Shown here: positions 34,654-48,360 of the stretch, in pieces
Layout: the number at the start of each line of letters is the position of its first letter
Numbering within the stretch: the first letter of the stretch is position 1
NCBI GenBank assembly: GCA_001557505.1
Contig: LSAX01000011.1
Location: 434,001 to 498,000 of the forward strand
Origin: Reticulascus tulasneorum
Taxonomy: Eukaryota > Ascomycota > Sordariomycetes > Glomerellales > Reticulascaceae
Length of the DNA stretch: 64,000 nucleotides
Direction: 5' to 3'
Position numbers and translations under genes: made by a program
Notes under the pieces: model-generated
Told to the model about the DNA's origin: nothing
Seen by the model: only the letters and a program-made list of their open reading frames with translations
Database searches by the model: none

Positions 34654-37371
34654 TGAAATGGCTGGACAGCCATGTTTCGGTGCATCCTGCTCGGTGAGAT
34701 TGATTGAAGCGCATCTTCGTGTTTTTATACCCTGGGAAGGTACGGGGACAGCAACGGCGTTCAAACCAGGAGCAAACCTACGGAATCTTTGTTTCAAACC
34801 GGCATTCGGGCATCACATATTTGGGGCCATCTATTTTTATTCCATTTCTGGATCGGCGGGCGATATCCCCACGGCGACGGGGATCAACACAACGGCGTTA
34901 TGACGGTCTTGGAAACGGAACGTGGGTCTTTTTTTTTTTTTTTTCCTGGGGAGTTTACAAACTTGCATGTGACGCGGTCTTGCGAGACCATGTCTCTGCT
35001 TTCATTTCTCTTGTCTAATTCGAATTCATTGCTACATGGGGCCACCTTGGCATTATGGTGTACATCTTGGGGACAACCGGGGATCTGGACAACACGGAAG
35101 GATACCTCGAGCAAACATTGATCGCGAGGTTTATCCAAATCGGGACGTTGGATTATCAAGTCTGTTTTGATATTGTTCCAGAAAGAAGGAAATGGAGGAT
35201 CGGGGCGAGCGAGCTTGAAGAGGGGACCCAAAGTCTGTGGAAATGAAAGACGCAAATTGGGAATACGATGGGGTGATTGATGTAGGATTCATAGCACGAA
35301 ATCCACATGAACAGCATTCCTCATTGAAGGATGCATCGCCAGTCCTGAGTTTCTGAGTTTCTGAGTTTTGACCCTCTTCGTTGGTAGTAAACTGACCCAC
35401 ACCCGCACCGCTCGGGGTTGTCACCGAATGTGGAGGTGTGATGTGTGATGCTCTGGCCCTCAGCGGTGCCCCAGCATCACATTCGCCGTTTTGTTATGGC
35501 AATCACTAGTTCTGAAGGAGGTGTCTATTCATGCGAAAGAGACAATACCTCTATTCGAACAGGTGCGCCTACATCATACGACAATGCCCATCCCTTGGAA
35601 AAGCCTCCCCCCCACCTCTCACTCCCTAAAAAAGGGAACTATCACGAATATGCCCAGAAAAGCCAGACTAAGCCTCGTTCCGCGCGACCCACCTCCACCG
35701 GGTCCCTGTCGGCCAGCCCGGGGAGGTGTGCGACGCAGGAACGAGAAGCAAAGCACGGCTCACACGCACGAGGTACGGGAAAGGCGGTGCCGTTGCTGTG
35801 TGCAATTCAGCCTCCGTTTCGATTTCGATTGGGGAGGCTTTTTGGGGCGAGCGACGCAGCTGCGCGTTAGTATCACATCAGGTGGGAGAGGCATGGGCCG
35901 GGACCACCATCCGGTCCGGGGAGAGGGGACGGACGTGCAGGGCCGCAGGTCTCCCTATCTTCCTGAGTCGTGGAGCTCCGCCTCCAGGACTCTGCACCAA
36001 CTGATATCACTAAATATATGGTCATCACGCACCTCATGGTAAGCTGCCTAGGAAGGGGTTCTATTTTTCCGTTTCTTTTCCGGCCCAAGTCCCGACGTAG
36101 AGGAGGGGGACCCAAGGCTTGGGAGGTGGTCTTCGCTCGAGCGAGCAAAGGAAGGGATAGAGACAATCTCCTCTCTCTCCCCCGTGGCGTTCCACTCGCA
36201 CCTGAACCACAAAGAACGAGGCCAACTGTGGTGGCTGACTGTGGTGACTGGGGGGATGTGAAGGACGAGGACAAGGAGGAGGGTTGGGCGATCTTCTAAC
36301 GTTCCTCAATCGAAGGATTGACATCTTTGTTCCTTTTTTTCTTTTTTGTTGGCGATGGAGGCATTCTATTCCTACTCGAGGACCGCGAGGAGAGAGAAAG
36401 AGGGGGGGGATACATGGAATTGTCTCACCCTTTCTTCATTCAAGTTCGAAAAGCTCTCTCTCATCAAAGGCGGCCCTTTTTGGTTTCCCATCTTCTTTCA
36501 TCTGGAAAGCTATTCTAATTCCCACAGCCCGCCGCCGCCGCCGCCCCCCCCCGTTGCTAAGCTGCTCATGCTTAAGGCAAAAGATGGATCCCCTTCCCAC
36601 CCCCGGTGCGTCCTCTGGAATGGGGACGACTTCACACGGTGACCAGGCGACGGAAGAACTGCATTCCTTCCCAGACTGGATATGCTACCCCCAACTCCAC
36701 ACCCCCCTCCTCTGCCCACTCACTGTCTGCCTCTGCCTCGTCCGCCCCCTACCGAGAGCACGGAGAGTCAGTTGGCTCTGGAGCGCAGGAGGGTGCTGGT
36801 AGCTGACTTCCGCCCAGGAGGGGGGGAAGGGGGGTTCTATTACTTCCATTTTTGTCGGGCGAGACCCTGCTCGTGTTGCTATGGCACGGCCAGAGACATG
36901 AATTGTTTGTGTTGACCTTGGGAATATCTAGAGCGTCCTCCTCCCCTCCCCCCCCCCCTCTCTCTCACTCGATGCGGTTCTTGTAAGACATACAATCCAC
37001 CACAGCGTGTGTGATTATTCTGTTCACGTCCGTTTCGTCGAATCCTCCTCAAGTCTCCCGAATTCTGACCTCACTTTTCTTCCCTCTTGGAGTTTGCTTC
37101 CGACCTATTCCTCTCTTGATCGTTTCCTGTTCCCGAAACGAATTGAGTTCGGAAGGCCTCTGCCTGCTTTCTCCAACCTTCGGCTCTACCTCGCGACCCG
37201 GACACATACACACGCACACGCATATACACACGCAGAGAGAAAGATACAAACGCAACAAGGTTTTCCGCAGGGGATACGCTGCCTGCCAAGTGCTCTTGGC
37301 CTTATTCCCACGAATAAAGGGCCCCAGTTTCTTTGCTTTCGACGGCAGAAACCTTAGCTGGCTATTACGAC
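34654..37371. other. Intergenic; upstream region of wetA
   Basis: About 2.7 kb with no supported gene. CTGAGTTT occurs three times in tandem at about 35345-35368. The section 36900-37371 is CT-rich and probably forms the leader of the wetA homologue. A long regulatory region is expected for a developmental gene. Confidence 0.45.
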
Positions 37372-39144
37372 ATGACCTATTCCGCGTTGCCATTCTCGGC
37401 TGGCCATCCTCCATCCTCACAGGCCGAGGACGCGAGCGCGATGGCCGCTGCTGTAGCCGCGGGCGAGTCATCGCAGTGCCACTGGGGGGGCGGCGGGGAG
37501 GACCACTTCTTCGACCAATTCGTCGACCTTGGCGCCTCGTCTGCCTTCTCCAACCTGGACGACGAGCTAACTGAGTTGCCCGAGTCGCTGCTCTTCAACG
37601 TGCCCTACCTGGGTGGGGACGCCTCGAGCGCAGCTGTCAAGTCCGAGGAGGATCTGGACCTAGATTTTGATGGGCTGCGAGGTCACCACTCGCTCGCACT
37701 CCCTAGCGCAGGTCCTGGCCACCACCACCAGTCCTCGCCCATTCGGGGACAAAGAAAAGCTTCGACTTATCCGGCGCCAGCCATCTGTGGGGGAGGTGGT
37801 GTTGGTGGCGGAGCGACAGACTCGTCGATCAGTGATTGCGAGCTGCTGAGTCTCGAGGGCATCTCGTTGAAAGCTTCCCCCCGCGCCCCAAACTCTGCCT
37901 CGAATCCTGCCTCCCCAGATCGCAGACCTAGCAGTTTCTTCAAGTCCGTTGCGTCAAAGATCCAGAAAGCTGCTACCATCCGCTCCAGACCTAAGATGTC
38001 ATCAGTCGCCGTTGACCGAGCACTCTCACCCACACTATCACCACGCAAGGCTTTCAAGCTGCGACCTGACCAGCTCGCGATGGGTAATGCCCGGATGCCC
38101 ATCTCGCCGCCCGACAGCGGCACCATCCCTGACCTGCCTGCCTCCGCGGGCGGCATGGGTTTCTGCAATGGCTATGTGGAAGACCCCTTCTTCGACCCCA
38201 GCGTCGCGAGCGGCCCGGTACGCATGTACAGGCCTGGCGCTCCTCACACACCGATGGACACACCGGTGATGGAAGATGACAAAGGGAACGTCTTCTACCG
38301 TCAACAAGACCCTCCTCCCAACAACGCCCGCAACTTCGCCGTCCCCCAGGCAAGCAAGGCTGCCTGGCCACTGACCGGGTCGGCACCGCAGACCGAGTCC
38401 CATCCCGCCTGGGCCGGTGCGCCCTACCTGCAGAACGGGCTCTCCAGCCATAACGGCTGGGGTTGGGAGGCGGCAGGCATGGACCTCAACGGCGTGGGCC
38501 AGCAGCTGCAGTCCCAGAACACCAGGAACGCAAGCTACAACATGGCCATGCACATACAGCAGCATGAGCTGCCGTACGAGTACAACAACATCTCCGCCCA
38601 CGACATGGCCGGCCTCATGATCCACATGCCCCAACCACGCACTTCCTCCTCCACCTCCTCCAGTGCCATGCATGATCTCGCCCGCCACGCAGGCTACCAC
38701 CCCGCCGTCCCGCAAACCGAGCGCCGGCCTGGTCCACGCGCACCATCCGCCGGTGCCCGCCATCTCAACCATTCCACGCCCATGCGTAAGACGCGCAGCA
38801 GGCAGGCCTCACGGGACTCGTCCGCGTCGCCCACGCCCACGGGCCACAGCCGCCACAGCTCCGGCAGCAGCACGTCCAACGCGTCCATCAAGAAGCGCCG
38901 GTCGTGGTCGCGCCGCGACACCAGCCTCAGCGTTGACCTCGGCATGGGTTTCGTCAACTTCACGCCGAGCGACAAGAACCTCCTCATGACGGGCGTGGCT
39001 CCGTCCGGCAGCAGCAAGACCAAGGCGAGGCGCGAGAAAGAGGCCATGGAGAAGCGGAGGCGGCTGAGCGAGGCCGCCATGAAGGCCGTGCAGGCTGCCG
39101 GTGGTGATGTAGAAAAGCTGCGGGAGGAAGGCTTCGCGTTCTGA
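37372..39144 (+). CDS. wetA: WetA-family conidial maturation regulator
   Basis: Single exon of 590 residues from the first ATG (37372; the frame is open upstream only from a TTG). The N-terminal region has an acidic/aromatic block (FFDQFVDLGASSAF and DDELTELPESLLFNVPYL). The centre is low complexity. The C-terminus carries the family hallmark: Ser/Thr/Arg-rich KKRRSWSRRDTSLSVD, then GFVNFTPSDKN, LMTGVAPSGSSKTKARREKE, and a basic helix ending GGDVEKLREEGFAF. WetA acts late in conidiation, downstream of BrlA and AbaA, in spore-wall maturation and dormancy. It is thought to be a nuclear regulator. Assignment rests on my recognition of the C-terminal block. The gene looks complete. Confidence 0.85.
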   Translation: MTYSALPFSAGHPPSSQAEDASAMAAAVAAGESSQCHWGGGGEDHFFDQFVDLGASSAFSNLDDELTELPESLLFNVPYLGGDASSAAVKSEEDLDLDFDGLRGHHSLALPSAGPGHHHQSSPIRGQRKASTYPAPAICGGGGVGGGATDSSISDCELLSLEGISLKASPRAPNSASNPASPDRRPSSFFKSVASKIQKAATIRSRPKMSSVAVDRALSPTLSPRKAFKLRPDQLAMGNARMPISPPDSGTIPDLPASAGGMGFCNGYVEDPFFDPSVASGPVRMYRPGAPHTPMDTPVMEDDKGNVFYRQQDPPPNNARNFAVPQASKAAWPLTGSAPQTESHPAWAGAPYLQNGLSSHNGWGWEAAGMDLNGVGQQLQSQNTRNASYNMAMHIQQHELPYEYNNISAHDMAGLMIHMPQPRTSSSTSSSAMHDLARHAGYHPAVPQTERRPGPRAPSAGARHLNHSTPMRKTRSRQASRDSSASPTPTGHSRHSSGSSTSNASIKKRRSWSRRDTSLSVDLGMGFVNFTPSDKNLLMTGVAPSGSSKTKARREKEAMEKRRRLSEAAMKAVQAAGGDVEKLREEGFAF

Positions 39145-41393
39145 ATTATTCCCTCTTTTCCTTGTCTTCACTTTGTACCACGGAGGGTTTTGAATCATCA
39201 TAGGCAGGGAACTTGTCCTGGGCGTCTGGGAATGGAGGCGTGTATAGCAGTCACTCATGGCATTGAGCGCGAGCTCCGTTTGAGCCTCATTTTCAAACAT
39301 TTCATATTAGGTAGTTAATAGCCTAGGTAATTACGGATTCTCCAAAAACCGTCTTTCTTCTTATAAACCCTCTCATTCATACCGTGATGGCATCCCTGTA
39401 AACCCCTCTCGTTCATACCGTGATGGCATCGCAGGCTCCAAACCACATCTTCGTTCTCTCAACTCACCACGTCCATCCCACCCCGGCTACTGAGCAGGAA
39501 ACACATTGCCGGCCCGCATCATAGATCGATCCATCAAGCCTATGTCTAGCGTCTCTAGAGCAACAGTGTCCACGAGCACACTACCCAGAGAGCAACACCG
39601 GCCGGCATTTGAGTAGGAGGGGGACAGCATTGCTTAGCAACCGTGCATTCTTCGGCCTCCACAAGCTCCCATGGCTACCCGTCATAACTCAACGAGCCAT
39701 CTCCCCCCATCAATGACCGGAAGCATACGCCGGCGACGCAAATTTTGTCAAAGCTTTCGCAATGGCTCGCAACGGGACGCAACAGCTGGACCCCTCCCTC
39801 TCCTGTCTGATGCGCGCTACAGAGTTTCCACCTTTTCTTCAGTTCCTGATCGCCCACAATCCGAATCCGAACGCAGACGCTAGGCCAGCATGTATCTCGC
39901 GAAAAACCCCGCTGCCTCGACCTTTTTCTTCATCCCCATGTGCACGTCTGTCTGTCTTACTTGCAAGGGGCGTGATTGATCGTGACTGACCGATCCGCTT
40001 TTGTTGCCATAAGGTTTGGGGAGACAAGCGAGATCGATGGGCCTAGTGTGGAGCATGAAAACAGAGCCGTGACTCTCGTTGAAGATGGCATGTCTCACCT
40101 TGACTGGAATCTTCCGCTATCTATAACATATGCGTTCCGACTTCCGACTCCCGACTTCTTCCATACTTGTCGCATATCCCTCAGAAGAGATACGCAAACA
40201 GAGTTTTCTTTCACCGTCCTCGACAGCCATGTCTCACAACCATCAACAATAGAAGTGCGCCGGAGAGATCTGTACACCATATGCGCCTCCAAGCAAAACC
40301 CCAGGCGCACTTGTTGCGACTATGGCAGTCGGGACCACTGCAGAACCCCGTCCCGCGATACCGCAAGCAGTTTGCTCCGACCCTATCCCCAAAGAATGTC
40401 TCACTTCGGAGGAAAGTTCCGATGTTAGCATGACGCGAACTTCAGACTGGACATCAAGCACAACTAGTCTCGCTAAATAGACTGAACATAGACAAGTCGC
40501 TGCCATCTTCTGGCCTATGTGATTAGACTTTGTAGTTCATCGCCACCCTTGATGCCCGGGTAGACCGGGTCCGCCTGCATGTGAGTGTCTAGATCGCCCC
40601 TACTTACATACCCTAAGGTAGTCAATCTCGGCGACATGCGGCATTAGATCGAGCCGTCAAGGCAATCAACAGCCACAACGTTACTCCTCGCCTAAACAAG
40701 GACTGGCCAAAGCTCGCACCTAAGCAGCAATAGTCGGACGGCATCAGAGTCCGCCCAACCACTTCCCCTAGATCCCTTCTGGGGCTAATGCCGATATGTC
40801 AATGACAGGTTGACAGGTTGACAGTCTTGACCCTGCGCCGGATCAGACTTAGTGCTTTTAGAATCCAATGACTCGACGATGAAAGCACGGACCCGAAGGA
40901 TATCAGATTTGAACAAAGGAAGTCCGATTACTATTTTTTACCTAGTTGATGCCCAGCCAATCATGACGACGGTGGTGATGTGTTGCCACTACCCCAATAG
41001 CACACACACAGTCCAGCTGATTTCCCTTATTTACCAAAATGTATATACAAAGTAAACTCGTACAGCACAGCAAGCGCAAAATGCATGCTCGGCAAAACGC
41101 CTTTCATCTCAGGACGCCGTCCTCATGCCAATAGTAGGACTATAGTGAAGCATAGGAAATCCTTTCTAGAACCGTAATGACGATCTATCTCGTCAAGGGA
41201 CGATGAGTTCGAAGCATCCCGACAAGTCATGAGGGGCGGTAGCCGAATCGACTCGATTGCTCCGCCTCCTGTAGGGGGGTAAGACCCAATGCACTGATCA
41301 AAATTCCACCTGGTTGATGTCACATTATCGCACCAACTAGTTTGCCGCGAATGCCAATTAGACGAAAAGTAGGGGAACTGTTCCGCGAGCCGT
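39145..41393. other. Intergenic between wetA and the FLC gene
   Basis: 2.2 kb with no supported gene. It includes the 3' flank of wetA, a short direct duplication (39365-39430) and simple CACACACA (about 41000-41010). The two flanking genes converge here. Confidence 0.45.
39365..39430. repeat. Direct duplication of about 30 bp
   Basis: AAACCCTCTCATTCATACCG and the following bases to GATGGCATC (39365-39393) recur at 39400-39430 with one inserted C and one A/G change. The copies start 35 bases apart and are separated by six bases (CCTGTA). It lies in the 3' flank of the wetA homologue, probably a local slippage or repair duplication. Confidence 0.85.
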
Positions 41394-43754
41394 TTAGTGC
41401 TCATATCCCGCTCCGCGCTGCCAAGGGCTACTACTTGGATTAGTGGTTGGGATCATTGAGTGGTGATGTTATGAGGCTCACCTAGCGTTATTTTGAGATC
41501 TGTATCCAGCAGGGCTGGCATTGTTCTGCGCACGGTATCCACCTATCGTAGATCCTGAACCGTACGGGCTGGGAGACCGATTCACAGCACTTTGGCTTCC
41601 AAGATATTGCTCGTGGCCGTGCTGCCCGTACGGGTGACCACCTTGACCTCGGTGGCCATCAGCCGGGAATAGCGGCACGGATGGGTCAACGGGCGAGCGT
41701 GGTGGGTTGCGCAGAGAGTGCTGTGACTGCGCTGCCGATTGAGCAGCAGATACCGGAAGAGCCACGTTCGAAGGGTCGGTTCGGCGGCGCATGGAATCCG
41801 AGGAGATGGACTCGTTGTCATCGTCGAGGTCAAGCTGAGACTTGTACCCGGCCTTGTCACCTCGGGCAGTAGCTGCCAGAGCATCCAACTCGGTAGTGGT
41901 CGTAAGCTGGGTCTGTGATTTCATGAACGAGGCACGGTCATCAGCCATGAACTGATATCTGGCATCAGGGTTCTTTCGGAAGAAGATGATGGTGCTAGTG
42001 ACAATGACGAGGATCAGGAGAATCAGGGAGAAAGCTGCGTTGGCGACAAACAGAACAACACCGACAATTCCCATGACCAGTCCTGGGGCGCCAAAGACGT
42101 CGGAGAAAATCAGGAGGAAGATGGCGTTGAGGAAGTTCATGACGCAAATGGCGATGTTGAACGAGTTGGTGCTCTTGTCCATCCAGGGTCGGAGGACACT
42201 AGCAGCAATCAAAGCAGCAGCTTCGATGATGACGAAGGCCACGGATTGAACGACGCTGTTGCGCTGAGCGAATGCAATGAACATGCCCTTGACTACAGTG
42301 TAACCAAGAACTGGCACAATGAAGTAGTAGGCCGGTGCTCGGAACTGGACGTAGAGGAAACCCCACTTGTTGAGAGCCTGAGGATCCGAGAAGAGGATGT
42401 AAGCTGGGTTTCGGTGCATGGCCACGGATCTGCGTGCAATCCTGATGACTTTAGAAGCAGCCCATCCCAGAGTGATTGACATGCCAAAGAAGAAGAAGAC
42501 GGCCAAGACAACCTCGGCGGGTGAGTCGATCTGAGTGAACTCCCAGAGGCAGAGGACAGTCATCTGAGGGAAACCAATGAGAGTCATTCGGAAGAGGATG
42601 CCCTTCAATACGGTGAACCAGCCATTGCGGAATTCCAGGAATCGGTCACTCTTCATCCACTTTTGCTTAACAGACAGCTCACAGAAGCCCTTGAACGCAG
42701 CAACACCAAGAACGGTGAAGACAACGAAGACACAGAAGAAAGCGAGACCGGTCATGAACAGGTTGGTCGATTCGATCTTGGCGCGGAATGCGACTCGCTG
42801 GATACCGAACACAATGTAGCTGCCGGAGCTCGTCGCGATGTTCGCTCGCTTGGTGATGGCCGAGGGCAGGTGGGCGGCAGCGCGCCTGCTCAAGTTCATG
42901 GCTGCAATGGCGAATTCCATGGACCGCTTCTCGACTTGGACAGAGACGGTGGTCAACGAATCGAAAAGGGTCGATGGGGTTCCACCGGTGGCTCTCTGAT
43001 ACCAGGTGAAGATATCCTGCATGAACGAAACCCTGATAATACCCATTGACCATTGGAAATCCTGAGTCCACGACTGGACAATCGGGGGGAGATGGACGCC
43101 GGTCAGACCAACGATGGCCTGGGCCTGGAAGTAACCGAAGAGCGAAAGAGTGTTGGCGGCGACATGAGCAGCCGTGTTGGAGTGGCCGAGACCAGAGACA
43201 ACAGCCGACACAACGAGGCCCAAGCCAGCGATGATAGCGGTGGCCCATTTGACGCCAAGCAGATCAACAGTCTTTCCGTTGGAAATGTCGGCCTCCACGC
43301 ATGCCACGCTCCGGCCAGTGTCAGTCATGTTGAGGTAAACGCGCACGGTGGCATCCAAATCGGGGATGCTGTAGGCAATTCCGGGAACCGAGACGGCGTC
43401 CTGGGCGACGGGAATGTTGAAGTTCAAGGGGATCTTTCCAGCGGTCATGGGGCATAGACCGGCCAACCCGGCGTCACAGGGGTCGACCGTCTGCCGCAAG
43501 AACTCGTAACCATAAATGAAGATGGAGACATCGAATATGACGCTGCCCTGGATGGAAGAGACGGCGACAATGTTGACCGAGGCGCTGCCATTGTTAGGAG
43601 TGTAGACAACGTTGAACAGACTAGCCGTGAAACTGGAATCTTCTTGGCATGAGTTAAGAGAGCTGGACGTGAGCATCTGCTCCGCCGAGACTGTAGAGAA
43701 TATGGAGGCGAGAGAGGAGAGGAGAAAGAGCGGCTTCGACAGCGAGGGCCGCAT
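41394..43754 (-). CDS. FLC-type TRP-like membrane protein
   Basis: Two exons, 43754-41482 and 41433-41394, encode 770 residues. The signal peptide is MRPSLSKPLFLLSSLASIFSTVSA. A lumenal ML-like domain with four or more cysteines (SCQEDSSF, DPCDAGLAGLCPM) follows, then a TRP-like membrane domain with about nine hydrophobic segments and a cytosolic Ser/Gln-rich tail. The yeast FLC proteins are ER/vacuolar or plasma-membrane proteins tied to FAD transport, calcium and wall maintenance. The unspliced frame would stop right after NNAR, but GTGAGC with the acceptor CCAAG removes 48 nt and adds SSSPWQRGAGYEH before a TAA. I recall a PWQRGAGYxx ending in this family, so the spliced form is preferred. 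Confidence 0.88.
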
Positions 43755-44901
43755 CTTGACGGTATTATTTTTCGCAATGGATCTATGCGGATGGATTGGG
43801 TTCTGAGAGCGTCCTGCCGGAGGAGAGAGAGGGAAGTGGTGATTGAGGTGACGTGACCGGGTCGACAATTGAAGTATTTGTTGTCGTGGTGTCCGGAAGG
43901 TCTGGAAAGATGCAAGAGCCGGGAGATTCTAGATCTAGCAGGTCATGGGGTTAATCCTTCAGATTCTATCCGTCTCTTTTTCTTCTTCTTCTTTGTTTTT
44001 GTTGCGTAGCGACAGTGGTGGGAGGTATCGTCGTGTGGAGGGGGGTTGTTGGATCGAACGATATTCCAGGAGATTGAAAGTCGTTGGCAGGGGAAGGCGT
44101 GGAAAAGCGAGTGGAAGTCCTGCGGACCAGTTTATTGTTTCTGGCGGCCCCCTTATTTTTGGAACGAACGAATGCCGGGAACGTGAAATGACTCGGGGCT
44201 GGCGATCGAGAGTCCTGACGATTTCGTGTTTTTGCTCCCTTTTGGCGACGGGATGGAATGTCGACAATGGGGTCAGGAAGGGATGAGGAGGAGGAGAGGT
44301 CGGGGGTTTGGTTGTAAAAAGAAGGGGGTTGCAGAGGAGAAGAGAAAGTGGACTAGACTGGGCCAAGCATAGGAAGTGTGGAGGATGATGCGAGCGAGAG
44401 TGATGAAAGGGGAGGCAATGGTGCTTGGATTTCGGAAAACTGGGCAGATACGGGGGGGGTGGGGGGCGTGTGTGTTGCGGGTGTTCGTATGGCGGTGGTG
44501 GTGGCATCTCACCCTCAGTCATCACCACACATACAAACAAATGGTCCCAAGCCTTGAAAAAGAGAGAGAGAGAGCGGAAAACAGAGGGAGGGATGGAGAG
44601 GGAGGGTGTGTGTGCAGCTGGGGTGGTCAGAGGGGATTCAGGGAGTGAGGGCAGGAAATTACGCATTTGGCTGCCAGGGGGGATGGGAAAGGTACGTACT
44701 GCCCGATACGGGTGATTTGGCGACACTGAACCTGGCCGATCAGACGACCTGGGATGTACCGCTTTGACGTCCAGAAAAGGGCAGAGGAAGCAGTACTCCC
44801 CAAGTATTGAAGCCCCCAAAATCAGGTTCACCTCGTATTTCATCTAACAGAAATACTGCTGCCTGAATGCCGCTTGGTCGGCGCTCTCCCACCACCACAC
44901 G

Positions 44902-44917
44902 CCCCCCCCCCCCCCCC
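44902..44917. repeat. Poly-C tract of 16
   Basis: Uninterrupted run of 16 C followed by AAAA. Similar C runs occur near 1780, 14641, 32633 and 61808 in this window. Prone to length error in sequencing. Confidence 0.85.
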
Positions 44918-47900
44918 AAAACAATCCATGGCCGGGACAGCACCTATACATACACCAGCCCATACCTGCTGAATATGGGCCAACGCTCAGCCAAGCAGGT
45001 CACGCAGCGCCCAGCGAAATGCACTGAACAAAGCGCGTGTTTACCGGCCGCTCCATCCGCTGGCTCTTGCTCACTGCAGTTACCACCCGCCTGGACAGGC
45101 AAATAAAGCCCGCCCCGGCAACTATATCCATCCAGGTCAGGTACAGATTACTGCTTGCTGCTGCATACTGTACCTACTCCGTAATATGTCACTCGTAAAT
45201 ATATGTAGGTACTGTACGCACGAACAAGGAAAAAACTTGACCATTGTTCCCTTTAGCTTGCTCATGCCATTATCATCTACACTATTCATTCATTATGCTG
45301 CCGCTCTCTTGTCTGCGCCAGCAGCCCCAGCCTCTATTAGGAAACGTAGACGTCATACTCACCCATCCCGTCCACAACGCTCGCCCCATTGCCAGATTCA
45401 AATGCCAAGGCACATCTGATCTTCAACATACATACACACTCCGTACACACACTTCGAATGTATGTAGAGACCGTTAATCGTCATTCCCAATGCTTCCCGC
45501 TCGTTCCTCCCTTGCAACCCTGCCCCCCTTTCGAGCAAGATACATACTGGTCGCCAGGATGGGCTCAAACTCGGATACGCAAAAGAGCATACAATAATTA
45601 CGCAGGGCGGGTAAGCATCAAGCCAATGAACAAATGGGCATGAGCTGTTTGGCCGAAGGGTCCTGAAGTCCCAACTCCTGACACACACTGAACCAGAGAC
45701 TCCGCTAGGCCTTCTCTGCGACGTCAAGTGTTTGGATTGAGGGTGCTTAATTACGGGCTCGTCTTGCACAGCCACCCTCGCCTTTTGCGGTACACCGGAC
45801 GACCCTTGAACCACCCCTCCTTCCCCGTCAGATTCTTCTCCCAATGTAGTTTATTCGTACACCATATCCACATTCTTCGTGTCATCCGTTCACTGCCACG
45901 CTCTTGGGACTGGTCTTTTGCTGCTGGACTGGTCTCAACTCGGACATTTGGCCTTGGTCTCAACTTCCACAACCGAGTATGTACGCGTGTCTCGTGCCGG
46001 GCCCATCAAGCCCTTCATCTGTCCCTTTTTGACACGAAAGAAAAGTAGTTGATGTACAGATTACTGGAGTATACGAAATGTTCTCTCGTAAGAGTCACCT
46101 AAATTGCGAATACGCTAATAATTAACTGCCATGGTCCACTGTTCGTACATGCAAACAATGATGAATATGCCCTTGCAAGCCAGGCTTGTTCCTCTGAGAC
46201 GAAAGGCGACAGCGAACCCTAGCGGCGACGGCCCGGGCTGCGTTCCATCCGTGCAGCACCATGGCTCCAGATCCCCTACAAATTGACGTGTCCACGTCCT
46301 TCATCTTGAGCTCTTCATATCTCAACTGGCCATTCGACATGCCGCTAGGCCCGGGGGTTTTAAGGACTGAATGCTTGACCAGCGACTGTAAAATCAATTA
46401 CCCAGGCCATCGACAAAACTCTTTTCATCCTACTACGGCGAGACCAGGGTCGGGGATTCCTGGCCGGTGTTGATCCCCTTCAGCTTTCCCGCGGTTTGGG
46501 CTGCACATCAAACACGAAGCGGAAACATCACCAACCTCGCTTCAGCCATTCACTGAAAGGTACACGCAGTCGACGAAACAGACCCTATCAAATGAGGCTT
46601 GAAAGGATCATCTTTTTTTACGTACACACTCCAGCTGGAATACCTTTAATTATTCAACGGGACATGAGTAGCAAATGACAGGCCTGCGCACCAGGAAAAA
46701 GTCTACCAGGCTTCTTGCCTTCCGGGTACCATATTTGGACAAAGGGCAAAGACGAGCCGACCTTATTCATCCTCCATCCCACGTGCTGCGGAGTACTCTG
46801 TGCCTATTCCCTTCTCATCTGTCTTCCCGCAGAGACGGCGGGAGACCTACAGGATCGCCCTTGCGCCTGTCACTTGCCTGCCAGGAACGTATCTACAACG
46901 TAGTATCTCGTGTTCGTGCCACCACGCATCACACCACCTCTTCTTCCCCAAGGAGTTCTGCTGCATATGTTCTATGTAGTGTCTTTCCTCGCCTGCCCCG
47001 CCGGCATTGCGTTGATTGACCTTGAACTTATTCTTTATACGTTACTGCATCATCGCGATGCCCCGCATTACGACCCTAGCACTCGTAGTGTCCTCCAAGG
47101 CATAAAAACTGAGTAATCTATACATCTAGAAACGCCACTTTCTTATGCAGTTGTTCGCAGTGCTGTCAAGCGGAACAATCGCTACCTTGACAGACTCAAC
47201 TTCCATCGAGACACAGATGCAGTAGTCGCACCATTTGCCGAATGGAAATAAAGATGCATAGGAACTGATGCTCAAAGGAGTCGGACAAGTACACTTCTTG
47301 ACCAGGGCCAATCTTTCCACTTGCCGGTATCAGGGTCATTTCGGGCTTTCCATGGCAAAGCAGCAATTTCATGCCATGCAGAGACATTCGTGATGAATCA
47401 CAAGTTTAAGCTGTCCAAATGTATCTGCCATAAATCTGGGTAGAAACCTACAATAGGGCTATACAAACTTGCCTCGAGAGTCTAGTGACAAATGAGATTT
47501 TGTGGATCAAGCCTTATCTGGAGCTATCATCCGGGTAGATGTTTTGGTATAAGGACAAATGGATTGACTTGACATCGCCAATTTTACACCCTAGTGAACT
47601 GTCAAATCTCTCGGGATCTGACGGCCTTCTAAAATGATTGCGAGGTTCTGAGTGAGCTTGAGTTGCTATTTTTTTTGCTTTTTTCCTGCTCGGATGCTAT
47701 GCAGATCCGTAAAGTGAATTACGGAAGTTGATAACCTCCTAGTACTAACTGCTGTTGCTATCGTATTTATATTCGTACTGATAAGTAGGCTTCTGACCAG
47801 GCAACTTTGGAAATTCTCACAATGTAGTAATAGCCAGAAATAATCCCAAGTTGCCTTTAAGACTTGAGAGACTACGAGAACCAGTCTGAACGCTATAAGC

Positions 47901-48360
47901 TTCATAACCCTCTAGCAGTATAAACACAATTCCGTTCCGGCCAAGGACTTCCAGACGATGATTTAATAAACTGGGGGCAAAGATCCACCATAATATCTTT
48001 TGTTGGACTTTACTATGGCGTATTGATACGTGTAAGTACTGCAGGGTTTGGTATCACTGTGCAGGGTCGCTGGTTAGCAAGTAGAAGATAATCTAGGGGT
48101 GGAATTGCTAGAATCCTCTGTGATGTAAAACATGCGTATACTAGTAGTGATGTGATACGACACTATGTAAAGAAAGAAATAAAGACTATCAAGGTTGTAA
48201 AGTCTCTGGATAAATTTTCAACATTGCAATAAATAGATCATCAACAACAAGTCATACTTATTCAACACTTTTGCTACTTCTCTACGGCAGCATCAGCCAA
48301 GGAAACTGAGCATACTTGACACCTGATACCAAAGCAAACTCGTCGCTGCTTTTCGTCAGC

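Noticed and set aside
43959..44843. 294-residue minus-strand frame
   Set aside because: Pro/Ser/His-rich translation of a CT-rich leader upstream of the FLC gene.
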